Position numbers and translations under genes: made by a program. Below, in pieces: positions 41,613-49,633 of a DNA stretch of 64,000 nt (position 1 is the stretch's first letter; each line of letters starts with the position of its first letter). The notes under the pieces are model-generated. The model searched no databases. It saw nothing but the letters and a program-made list of their open reading frames with translations, and was not told where the DNA came from. The DNA lies in NCBI RefSeq assembly GCF_021010565.1, contig NZ_JAJNAY010000001.1:3080001-3144000 (forward strand), given 5' to 3'. The stretch comes from Chryseobacterium turcicum (lineage in GTDB: Bacteria; Bacteroidota; Bacteroidia; Flavobacteriales; Weeksellaceae).

Positions 41613-42407
41613 TTAAAAGGCTATTTCTTTCAAAATAATAGACACTCCCATCACCAATATAAACCATCCAAAAGCAGGTTTCAGCTTTTCACCATTTATT
41701 TTCTTTGATAATTGTGTCCCTATAAAAATTCCTATTATTGCTAAAACTGAAATACTTCCTAAAAACATCCAATCGATTTTATGATGACCTTCTGAAGAAA
41801 CAAAGCCTATCAAAGAATTAAAAGATATAATCACTAAAGAAGTTCCTACCGCAATTTTCATGGGCATTTTAAGTAAATTAACCAATGCAGGAATAATCAT
41901 AAAACCTCCTCCGGCTCCTACCAATCCGGTTAAAAAACCGACAACAGAACCTTCTCCTGCCGCTAGAAAAATATTATTGCTTTGCGAATCTTCTGTTTTG
42001 ATGGTTAATTTATTATTTTTTCGAATCATTTTATAGGAAGCGATAAGCATTAAACCTGCAAAAATCAACAGTAAGAAAGTATTTTTTTGCAGCACAAAGC
42101 TTCCTATTTTAAAAATATCATCGGGAATAATTGGCAGCAAAAAATGACGTGTAAGAAAAATAGAAAGTACTGATGGAATACCAAAAACTAAAGCCGTCTT
42201 ACTATCTACCAAACCGCTTTTAAAATAAGAAACCGAACCAATAGCACTACTAATTCCAACTATAAAAAGTGAATATTCGGTCGCTAAAAAAGCATCGATT
42301 CCAAAAAGGTACACCAAAACAGGAACGGTAAAAATACTTCCGCCGCCACCTATTAAACCTAAAGAAACACCAATTAAAACTGATGCGATATATCCAAAAA
42401 TTTCCAT
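41613..42407 (-). CDS. Second TauE/SafE family sulfur-anion exporter
   Basis: A 264-residue membrane protein. The ATG giving MEIFGYIASVLIGVSLG is chosen because the longer frame overlaps the upstream motif and terminator. Two family repeats are visible: GLIGGGGSIFTVPVLVYLFG near residue 18 and VGFLTGLVGAGGGFMIIPALV near 150. It lies between a Crp/Fnr gene and the persulfide dioxygenase, so it probably exports sulfite or thiosulfate made by that enzyme. It is only distantly similar to the TauE protein at 668. Confidence 0.9.
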   Translation of the reverse strand: MEIFGYIASVLIGVSLGLIGGGGSIFTVPVLVYLFGIDAFLATEYSLFIVGISSAIGSVSYFKSGLVDSKTALVFGIPSVLSIFLTRHFLLPIIPDDIFKIGSFVLQKNTFLLLIFAGLMLIASYKMIRKNNKLTIKTEDSQSNNIFLAAGEGSVVGFLTGLVGAGGGFMIIPALVNLLKMPMKIAVGTSLVIISFNSLIGFVSSEGHHKIDWMFLGSISVLAIIGIFIGTQLSKKINGEKLKPAFGWFILVMGVSIILKEIAF

Positions 42408-42455
42408 TTTCTCAACTTTATGCTGCAAAAATGGAAATATTATGAAAGCTACACA

Positions 42456-42472
42456 GCTACTTTTGTTACATA
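42456..42472 (-). promoter_or_regulatory. Candidate Crp/Fnr-type site upstream of the second TauE gene
   Basis: The same 17 bases as at 41590-41606 (GCTACTTTTGTTACATA), 49 bases before the ATG at 42407 on the minus strand. It sits between the TauE gene and the terminator of the Crp/Fnr gene. Confidence 0.6.
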
Positions 42473-42475
42473 AGA

Positions 42476-42494
42476 AAAGCCTCATCGAGGCTTT
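42476..42494 (-). terminator. Terminator of the Crp/Fnr gene
   Basis: An eight-base perfect stem (AAAGCCTC paired with GAGGCTTT) with loop ATC, 22 bases past the stop codon on the minus strand. It separates the regulator from the operon that carries the shared motif. Confidence 0.7.
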
Positions 42495-42515
42495 ATTTTT
42501 TTAATTTACTATAAA

Positions 42516-43139
42516 CTATAAAAGAGTAATTTTATTTCTTCCGAGTTTTAACTTACCGGTATCTTCAAGTTGTTTTAAAAGTCTAGAGACCACCACTCTT
42601 GCGGTTCCAAGCTCGTTGGCAAGCTGTTCGTGAGTAATGATAATGGTTTTAGACTGAGAAATTTCACCTTTTTTAATAAGAAGATTCAGCAATCTTTCGT
42701 CTACTTTTTTAAAAGCAATGGCATTAATAATATCCAGCAATTCTTCAAAACGTTTATGATATAATCTGAAAATATAATCCAGCCATTCTGGATACTCTTT
42801 TATGAAAAGAGAAACTTTATCAACCGGCAAAAACAAAATTTCGGTATCTTCTTCCACTTCGGCTTTTACAATACTCTTCTCATTGTGCATGCCGCCAAGA
42901 AAAGACATGATGCAGCTTTCACCCGCCTGAATATAATACAGCAAAATCTCGCGACCATCTTCTTCTGTTCTGATTACTTTAATCATCCCTTTCATCACAA
43001 TAGGAATGGAACGGATAGAAGAATTTTCATCTAAAATAATATCTCCCTCTTTAAAGGTTTTCTTATTTCCGTTGAGATATAATTTTTCTACTAAATCTGG
43101 TGATGATGTAAATTCTGATGATAAAACCGAGTTTTCCAT
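42516..43139 (-). CDS. Crp/Fnr family transcriptional regulator
   Basis: A 207-residue regulator. Residues about 15-135 form a cyclic-nucleotide-type sensor domain (KTFKEGDIILDENSSIRSIPIVMKGMIKVIRTEEDGREILLYYIQAGESC in part). The C-terminal winged HTH is at about 165-205 (THEQLANELGTARVVVSRLLKQLEDTGKL). No N-terminal cysteine cluster of Fnr type is present. It is encoded upstream of the sulfide/thiosulfate genes on the same strand, and two copies of a 17-base motif upstream of two of those genes suggest it controls them. Confidence 0.9.
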   Translation of the reverse strand: MENSVLSSEFTSSPDLVEKLYLNGNKKTFKEGDIILDENSSIRSIPIVMKGMIKVIRTEEDGREILLYYIQAGESCIMSFLGGMHNEKSIVKAEVEEDTEILFLPVDKVSLFIKEYPEWLDYIFRLYHKRFEELLDIINAIAFKKVDERLLNLLIKKGEISQSKTIIITHEQLANELGTARVVVSRLLKQLEDTGKLKLGRNKITLL

Positions 43140-43155
43140 GTGTTATAAATCTTTA

Positions 43156-45399
43156 TTAATTAGCACCAATTTCATCTACAAATAACCATGCTTTAGAATC
43201 GGCTCCCGGATTTCCAGCTGGGATTATTCCGGCATTTTCTATTTTAATTTTAATAAATTTCGCATTCTGACTTCCTACTTTCAGATTGACCTTTCCTTTG
43301 GAATTTAGAATTTCATCTTTACCAATTTCTTTAATTGTTTTAAAATTCTTCCCATCATCAGAAACAGAAATAATAGCAGATTTTGCTAGATGAATCCAGC
43401 TTCCTTTATTGTCTAATGTATTAAAATAAACTTCTGTAAAACCCATTTTTTGCCCAAAATCAATTGTTGCAACGACGTCTTTTCCCTGAAAACCCAACCA
43501 TGTTTTTCCTAATTGCTTTACATTTCCAACAATTCCGTCTACTAAAGTAAATGCTCCACCAAAAGAATAATTTTCACTTGGAAGATGCTCTAAATTAATT
43601 TTTTTGCCCGTTGTTTTTGAAGTTTTAAAATCTTGAGAAGAGATAGCAGATTTCAAAATGTTATTTTCAAAATACGCAGATTTCACCGTCATTTCTTTAG
43701 AAACAGGAATTGGATTTTGATATGTTGCAGAACTTGATTTTGGCTCACTTCCATCTACAGTATATTTTATTCCATCAGCATTTTGTGAGGTTGACAGTTC
43801 ATAAGAAACTCCTTTTTCACTCGGGATTACTTTTCCGCCAATATTGTAGATGCTTTTCGCATAATTGACGTTCATTTTATCTAAAATTTTAAAATGCTCT
43901 ACCACTCTGTTTTCAAACTCTTTATAATTTTCAGGTTTTGAACTTCCCCAACCCACTTCAGAAAGCGCAAACAATCTTGGGAAAATCATATATTGAACTT
44001 GTTTAAAATCAAGAATATATTCTGTCCATAAATTCGCCTGAACTCCTAAAATATATTTTGCCTGCACTGCATTTAACTCTGCAGGAATAGGGTTGTAAGA
44101 ATAAACTTTTTCTAAAGGTGTAAAACCGCCAAAAGCATTCGGTTCGGTTTGTGGGTCACCCTGATAATGGTCAAAATAACAATATGAACCCGGCGTCATT
44201 ACTGCAGAATGATTAGTTTTTGCCGCTTCAACTCCTCCTTTAATACCTGTCCAGCTCATTACCGCAGCATTTGGAGCTAAGCCACCTTCTAAAATCTCAT
44301 CCCAACCGATGATTTTTCTGCCTTTAGAATTAACATATTTTTCAATTCTGTGGATAAAATAGCTCTGTAATCCATGCTCATCCTTCAGGTTATTTTTCTT
44401 AATTAAATCTTGGCAATGCGCACATTCTTTCCATCTTGTTTTAGGGCATTCATCGCCACCAATGTGAATATATTGCGAAGGAAAAAGCTTAATTACCTCA
44501 TCCAAAACATTCTCTAAAAAAGTAAATGTTTCTTCTTTCGGGCAGAAAACATCATCAAAAACACCCCATTTTGTAGCCGATTCAAAAGGACCTTTTGTAC
44601 ACGCCAACTCAGGATAAGCCGAAAGTGCAGCCAAAGCATGGCCAGGCATTTCTATTTCGGGAACCACTGTGATATGTCTTTCTGTAGCATATTTTACCAC
44701 TTCTTTGATTTGTTCCTGAGTATAAAAATACGGACCGTAAGGTTTTCCGTCAAAAGTATCGTCAACATACGCTCCAATCATCGATTCTTTACGTTTTGAA
44801 CCAATTTGTGTAAGCTTTGGATATTTTTTAATTTCAATTCTCCAGCCTTGGTCATCGGTTAAATGCCAATGAAAAGTATTCAATTTGTACATCGCTAAAT
44901 AATCGATGTACTGTTTTACTTCTTCAACCGTAAAAAAATGACGGCAAACGTCGAGGTGCATTCCGCGCCATGCAAATTTTGGCTGGTCTTCGATTCTCAT
45001 TGCAGGAATTTTTCCTGCATCTTTATATTGTTCAAATAATTGGATTAAAGTTTGAAGTGCTAGAAAATAACCACTATTGGTAAAAGACTTTATTTCAATT
45101 TTTTTCGGCGAAATTTCAATGGTATAAATTTCAAAATTTTCCAATAAGCAATTCTGAACTTTGGAGTATGTTAAATGAGCATCTTTTTCTGATGTTTTTT
45201 TATAATTTAAACTTAAATGTTTTTTTAAAAATTCTGTTTCTCCTTTTGGAAGGTTTTTATCTAAATTAAAACTTTCAGGAATAATAAATTCACCATTCTG
45301 AAATTCAACTTTTTGTGGATAAGGAATTAAATTCAGCTTTGTCTGAGAAAAAAGTAAAGTTGAAATAAATAAAGAAAAGACCAGTAGAATACGTAGCAT
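43156..45399 (-). CDS. Exported beta-N-acetylhexosaminidase (GH20)
   Basis: A 747-residue GH20 enzyme with signal MLRILLVFSLFISTLLFSQ. The GH20b N-terminal domain (about 22-140) precedes the TIM barrel with the catalytic Asp-Glu pair in YIHIGGDECPKTRW. C-terminal of the barrel lie a chitobiase-like segment (KYTVDGSEPKSSSATYQNP) and an F5/8-type (discoidin) carbohydrate-binding domain (VDGIVGNVKQLGKTWLGFQGKDVVATIDFG in part). It removes terminal GlcNAc or GalNAc from glycans and pairs in function with the beta-mannosidase and glycosylasparaginase nearby. Confidence 0.94.
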   Translation of the reverse strand: MLRILLVFSLFISTLLFSQTKLNLIPYPQKVEFQNGEFIIPESFNLDKNLPKGETEFLKKHLSLNYKKTSEKDAHLTYSKVQNCLLENFEIYTIEISPKKIEIKSFTNSGYFLALQTLIQLFEQYKDAGKIPAMRIEDQPKFAWRGMHLDVCRHFFTVEEVKQYIDYLAMYKLNTFHWHLTDDQGWRIEIKKYPKLTQIGSKRKESMIGAYVDDTFDGKPYGPYFYTQEQIKEVVKYATERHITVVPEIEMPGHALAALSAYPELACTKGPFESATKWGVFDDVFCPKEETFTFLENVLDEVIKLFPSQYIHIGGDECPKTRWKECAHCQDLIKKNNLKDEHGLQSYFIHRIEKYVNSKGRKIIGWDEILEGGLAPNAAVMSWTGIKGGVEAAKTNHSAVMTPGSYCYFDHYQGDPQTEPNAFGGFTPLEKVYSYNPIPAELNAVQAKYILGVQANLWTEYILDFKQVQYMIFPRLFALSEVGWGSSKPENYKEFENRVVEHFKILDKMNVNYAKSIYNIGGKVIPSEKGVSYELSTSQNADGIKYTVDGSEPKSSSATYQNPIPVSKEMTVKSAYFENNILKSAISSQDFKTSKTTGKKINLEHLPSENYSFGGAFTLVDGIVGNVKQLGKTWLGFQGKDVVATIDFGQKMGFTEVYFNTLDNKGSWIHLAKSAIISVSDDGKNFKTIKEIGKDEILNSKGKVNLKVGSQNAKFIKIKIENAGIIPAGNPGADSKAWLFVDEIGAN

Positions 45400-45472
45400 T
45401 TTTGTTGGAATTAGATTTTAGCGAATATAATTATTTTCTGATGACTTTTCTGAGGTTATTGATAAATGTTAT

Positions 45473-45544
45473 GAAGTGTCGCTCCTACGGAGCTGAAAAT
45501 TTGTTCGCATAGTTTTTTCTACAAAGGTTGAGCTCCTCCGGAGC
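45473..45544. repeat. Dispersed two-hairpin intergenic element, copy 2
   Basis: GTGTCGCTCCTACGGAGC, about 25 variable bases, CTACAAAGGTT and GCTCCTCCGGAGC, in the same order as at 11111-11182. Here both hairpins (GCTCC...GGAGC) are perfect. It lies between the diverging hexosaminidase and DUF4197 genes. Confidence 0.75.
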
Positions 45545-45676
45545 TTTGTACACTAAGTAAATCAACTTATAAATTAATCATTTTAATAAGAGCTTTTTAA
45601 AAAATATTCTTTTTCAAAATTGAGTCTTCTCTTAAAATTATCCATCATCATTTAACTATTTCAGTTTAAAAACATC

Positions 45677-45684
45677 TAATTTTG
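45677..45684 (+). promoter_or_regulatory. -7 promoter box of the DUF4197 gene
   Basis: TAATTTTG matches TAnnTTTG, 13 bases before the ATG. Confidence 0.4.
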
Positions 45685-45697
45685 CAAAAAATAAACG

Positions 45698-46501
45698 ATG
45701 AGAAAAACTATTTTTCTAGCAGCTGGATTATTATTTTCAGTTTCTTCACAAGCACAAATTTTAGATATTATAAAATCTACCGTTAAAGACCAAACCGGTG
45801 TTGATTTAAACAATCCTAAAAAAAATACGACTTCTACGACAACCACTCCTACAAAATCATCGACAGGTTCTTCTGTTAACATCAACAATTTAACGTCAAC
45901 ACAAATTTCATCCGGACTAAAGGAAGCTTTAAATTTAGGCGTAACTGAAGGAGTAAAAAAACTTGGAGTAACGGATGGTTTCCTGAAAAATGAAGCGGTA
46001 AAAATTTTAATGCCCGAAAAATTAAGAGTGATTGATACTAAACTTCGTGCTTTCGGATTGGGAAGTTTGGCAGACCAAGGAGTGAAATTACTCAACAGAG
46101 CCGCCGAAGATGCCGTTACAGAATCTGCTCCGATTTTTACAAAAGCGATCACCTCAATGACGATTGCCGATGCCAAAAATATTTTGTTGGGTGGCGACAA
46201 TTCTGCAACTAATTATCTACAGGGAAAAACTCAAAGTCAGTTATTTACTGCTTTCCAGCCAAAAGTAAAAGCTTCTTTAGGAAAAGTAGGTGCCGATAAA
46301 GTTTGGAATAGTTTGATTTCAAAATACAATACGTTGACTGGACAAGCAGTTTCGACAGATTTAAATGAATATGTAACCAATGAAACGATTAACGGCGTCT
46401 TTAAAATGGTTGCCGAGAAAGAAAGCGGAATAAGAAATAATTCTGTGATGAGAACGACGAGTATTTTGCAGAAGGTTTTCGGAGCGCAGGATGGTAAATA
46501 A
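45698..46501 (+). CDS. DUF4197 exported protein
   Basis: A 267-residue exported protein with signal MRKTIFLAAGLLFSVSSQAQ, a Thr/Ser-rich linker (TTSTTTTPTKSSTGSS) and a DUF4197 domain over about residues 65-265 (GLKEALNLGVTEGVKKLG, MPEKLRVIDTKLRAFGLG, SMTIADAKNILLGGDNSATNYL, FKMVAEKESGIRNN). The family is widespread in Bacteroidetes and Proteobacteria and of unknown function. Monocistronic. Confidence 0.9.
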   Translation: MRKTIFLAAGLLFSVSSQAQILDIIKSTVKDQTGVDLNNPKKNTTSTTTTPTKSSTGSSVNINNLTSTQISSGLKEALNLGVTEGVKKLGVTDGFLKNEAVKILMPEKLRVIDTKLRAFGLGSLADQGVKLLNRAAEDAVTESAPIFTKAITSMTIADAKNILLGGDNSATNYLQGKTQSQLFTAFQPKVKASLGKVGADKVWNSLISKYNTLTGQAVSTDLNEYVTNETINGVFKMVAEKESGIRNNSVMRTTSILQKVFGAQDGK

Positions 46502-46584
46502 TTTTTTGTCTTGAAATAAAATGGATATGATTTTATTCGCTCACAAATGACTACATCTGTTTTAGCTTATTGTTTTTCAATACA

Positions 46585-47718
46585 TTAACTGACTGGTTGT
46601 ACTAATTTTTGAATTTCCTTTGCACTCTTTTTGTTTCGTATCATAAGTTTATATGCCCACAAAAAGATACCCAAACAAATAGTACAACCCATAGTAATTG
46701 ATAAAATAAGTGAATTTTTATTTTTAGAACTAAGTTCTTCTATTTTTGTAGCTGCATTTTTATTTTGAGCATTCATACTCTCGTTGATAGAGCTTAGTTC
46801 TAACTGCTCTCTCTTAAATTGTAGTTCTTGTAGCTTTTTACTATATAACTGATAATAATTTTGATTTCCCATCACTAAATAATTATCGGCCATTTCTTTA
46901 TAAATTTCTTCTAGAAGTGTAGAATCGTAAGTTTTTTCGCTTTTATTTTCAGCATTTTTTAAATATTCTAAAGCTTGTAAATTTTGATGTTTTATTTTTT
47001 TTATTTGAGATAATCCTTTTAAAGCATAAGACTGCAAGCTATTAGAGTTTGTAATAATTGCCAAGTGGTAAGCCTTTGAGAATGCGATTTCTGCCTTTTC
47101 GCTAAGCCCCAAATCTAAAAAGCAATTACCTATATAAAAAAACAAAATACTTTGATTATAGTATGTTTTTTCTACTTCTGTAATTTTTTCGAAAGATTTT
47201 ACAGCATCTTGGAAGCTTTTAAGTGCAATTTCTGGATTATTTTGTTTTTTGCTAATCATCCCTCTTACCAAATTCATTCTTCCAACTTCAAAATATTTGT
47301 AGTACTCACCATCAGGTATTTTTGAGAGATACTGCTCTCCTTCATCAAGAGATTCTAAAGTTTTTGCATCCAATTCCATTTGTTCATACTGTAAAGCGGC
47401 AGTGATAAAAAAGCTAGTTTTTCTTTTCACATCATTAGATTGTAATACTAATTCACGAGCTTTCAATAAATATTGTAATGAGACCTTAAGATTTCCTTTT
47501 GTTAACTCTGCTGTTGAAATAATATGATAGAGCTGTATTATTTTATCTGCATTTTTTTCTTTTTTTAAAAGTTGTTTTACAATTTTAATTGATTCGTTGG
47601 GATTGTTGTAAAATTCTTGATTTGCTTTTTTCAACAGAATATCCTCATCGATTTGCACTGCAAAACAAGGAATATTAATTAATATCGTCATAAAAAAGGC
47701 AATACACATTTTTTTCAT
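46585..47718 (-). CDS. Exported TPR protein with C-terminal membrane anchor
   Basis: A 377-residue protein with a signal peptide (MKKMCIAFFMTILINIPCFAVQ), TPR-like helical pairs over about 30-300, a coiled segment (LQELQFKREQLELSSINES) and one membrane helix (LILSITMGCTICLGIFLWAY). It has the sensor layout of TPR-AraC regulators but lacks any DNA-binding domain. Its ATG overlaps the stop of the upstream HTH protein (ATGA), so the two are made together and may work as one unit. Confidence 0.75.
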   Translation of the reverse strand: MKKMCIAFFMTILINIPCFAVQIDEDILLKKANQEFYNNPNESIKIVKQLLKKEKNADKIIQLYHIISTAELTKGNLKVSLQYLLKARELVLQSNDVKRKTSFFITAALQYEQMELDAKTLESLDEGEQYLSKIPDGEYYKYFEVGRMNLVRGMISKKQNNPEIALKSFQDAVKSFEKITEVEKTYYNQSILFFYIGNCFLDLGLSEKAEIAFSKAYHLAIITNSNSLQSYALKGLSQIKKIKHQNLQALEYLKNAENKSEKTYDSTLLEEIYKEMADNYLVMGNQNYYQLYSKKLQELQFKREQLELSSINESMNAQNKNAATKIEELSSKNKNSLILSITMGCTICLGIFLWAYKLMIRNKKSAKEIQKLVQPVS

Positions 47719-49367
47719 GAAGATTTTGATTTTATGATTTGTTGGATGTAAGTATTTGGAGACATACCCGTAACTGATTTAAAAATATTAGAAAATGCGC
47801 CATGCGAAGAAAACCCAGCATATTCTGCAAGATAGCTTACTTTATAGTTAAGATAAGAAGCGTCTTTTTTTAATAAATTCGCCATATGATTGATTCTTAA
47901 TTCATTAATATAGGCATTAAAATTTTTTCCTTTATTCGTATTAATAAATTCAGATAAGTATTGTTTATTTATACTTGTTTGCTGCGAAAAAACCGTTAAA
48001 GACATGTTTTTATTTAAAAATTGATGCGTTTTTTCCCACTCTTCAATATTTTTTAAAATTTTCAAGTCTTTTTCATTTAAAACACTCGTTATTTCTTTTT
48101 CAAGATTTCTGTCTTTTAAGTTTTTGCGAACCTCAATTTTTCTTTCTTTATTAAAAATTGAATCTTGTTGTTGTATTTTTTTTAAGAATACAATCTGTTT
48201 TTTCAGATTTTTACTCGTTTTGAATTGATACAGCCAAAAAATAGATACTCCTAAAATCAGTAAAATAAATAATTGAATAATATATCTGAAAATAGTGTCA
48301 TAAGAGAGGTTTTTGAATAAATAGTTTTTTCTATGCTGGCTTTCTAATAGTTTTATACTGTATTGTATCCCTTCTTTTCTATTAACATCTAATATTTTTT
48401 TTGTGGAATTGTATAAATCATTATAATACACATATTTCTCATCATTTCTTAGCGCCAGATAATTTTTTGAAAACAATTCGTAAAAATTTAACTTCATATT
48501 ATTATAAGGAAGTATTTCAATTTTTTGAAACCCGCTATTTAATTTTTCTATTGAAGTGGCATATTCTTGTTTCTGAAAATAGTATTTTGATAAATTTTGA
48601 TATGCAAATGCTAAAATAAAAGGACTTTTATCTTCTTTTTCAATATCCAGAATAAGCTTTTCTAAAAGTTGCCGGGCTTCATCTTGCTTATTTAAACGCA
48701 ATAAAAAATTGCTCAAGAAAATTGTATTCTCCTGCTTAAGAAATGTCGCTTCTTTCGTTTTAATATCAAGGTATTGATTGCTTTGTTTTAGGTTTTCAAT
48801 TGCCTTTTCAAAGTCTTTAGTGATGGCAGCATTAATTGCTTGAAGCTGATAAAGCTTTGCAATAACCGATTTGGTTTTATTATCAGAAGTTTTTAGAAGT
48901 TTTTGATTACTTAAAACATGATAGATATTTTTTTGTGACTGGTTATATAATTGTAAATCCTGATAAATATCTGCTAAATTATAACTGTTAAATAGGTGAA
49001 TAAAATAAGCTAACTCTTTACTTTCATTTTCACTTTCATCTTCATCATCTTTTTGATTATATATGGAAATGGCCTGCACATAATTTCCTTCTAAAATATA
49101 GGCTTGAGAAATTATTTTTTGAAGGATAATCTGATTGCTTTTTTTCTTTTCACTTAGCAATAAACTTTGCGTGTATCGAATACAATCTTCCGGGTTTTCA
49201 TATATCTTTTGAAAAGCTTTATCTCTTAATATTTCAAACTCTTTATTGGTTTGTGCTATAAAAAAAATAGGACAAAAAGAAACTAAAAATAAGAAAAGTA
49301 CTTTTTTCCTTATAACGTTTAAAGAGAAATCATAAAAAAAGCTGACTATAAATTGCTGTAATCTCAT
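47715..49367 (-). CDS. TPR sensor with AraC-type DNA-binding domain
   Basis: A 550-residue membrane-spanning regulator. N-terminal signal (VLFLFLVSFCPIFFIAQ), extracytoplasmic TPR-like repeats to about residue 330, one membrane helix (IIQLFILLILGVSIFWLYQF), a short coiled linker and a C-terminal AraC HTH pair (MSLTVFSQQTSINKQYLSEFINTNKG; VSYLAEYAGFSSHGAFSNIFKSVTGMSPNTYIQQ). This one-component membrane regulator type is common in Chryseobacterium. It overlaps the downstream TPR gene by four bases. The divergent T9SS cargo gene at 49634 is a possible target. Confidence 0.88.
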   Translation of the reverse strand: MRLQQFIVSFFYDFSLNVIRKKVLFLFLVSFCPIFFIAQTNKEFEILRDKAFQKIYENPEDCIRYTQSLLLSEKKKSNQIILQKIISQAYILEGNYVQAISIYNQKDDEDESENESKELAYFIHLFNSYNLADIYQDLQLYNQSQKNIYHVLSNQKLLKTSDNKTKSVIAKLYQLQAINAAITKDFEKAIENLKQSNQYLDIKTKEATFLKQENTIFLSNFLLRLNKQDEARQLLEKLILDIEKEDKSPFILAFAYQNLSKYYFQKQEYATSIEKLNSGFQKIEILPYNNMKLNFYELFSKNYLALRNDEKYVYYNDLYNSTKKILDVNRKEGIQYSIKLLESQHRKNYLFKNLSYDTIFRYIIQLFILLILGVSIFWLYQFKTSKNLKKQIVFLKKIQQQDSIFNKERKIEVRKNLKDRNLEKEITSVLNEKDLKILKNIEEWEKTHQFLNKNMSLTVFSQQTSINKQYLSEFINTNKGKNFNAYINELRINHMANLLKKDASYLNYKVSYLAEYAGFSSHGAFSNIFKSVTGMSPNTYIQQIIKSKSS

Positions 49368-49633
49368 TTTTCAACCAATATACCTTAAAATACTAAATTA
49401 CTGTTTTTCAGCACATTAAACAAAACGACTCTTGTAAATTTATAAGATTTCATGTAAAAATGCAAGCATATTTTTAAAATCAAAGGTAATATAACATTAA
49501 TATTGTTGAACACAATCGAGATAAAATAATTCAGATTATTAAGAAATTATTTATCAATAAGACATAGTAATTTAAGAATAATTACTCTTTTCAAAATCCT
49601 ATCCTCAAAAACATTTATTAATAATATACTAGT

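Noticed and set aside
45676..46200. Minus-strand ORF of 174 codons opposite the DUF4197 gene
   Set aside because: Antisense shadow. The plus-strand frame has a signal peptide and a recognisable domain; the minus-strand frame has neither.
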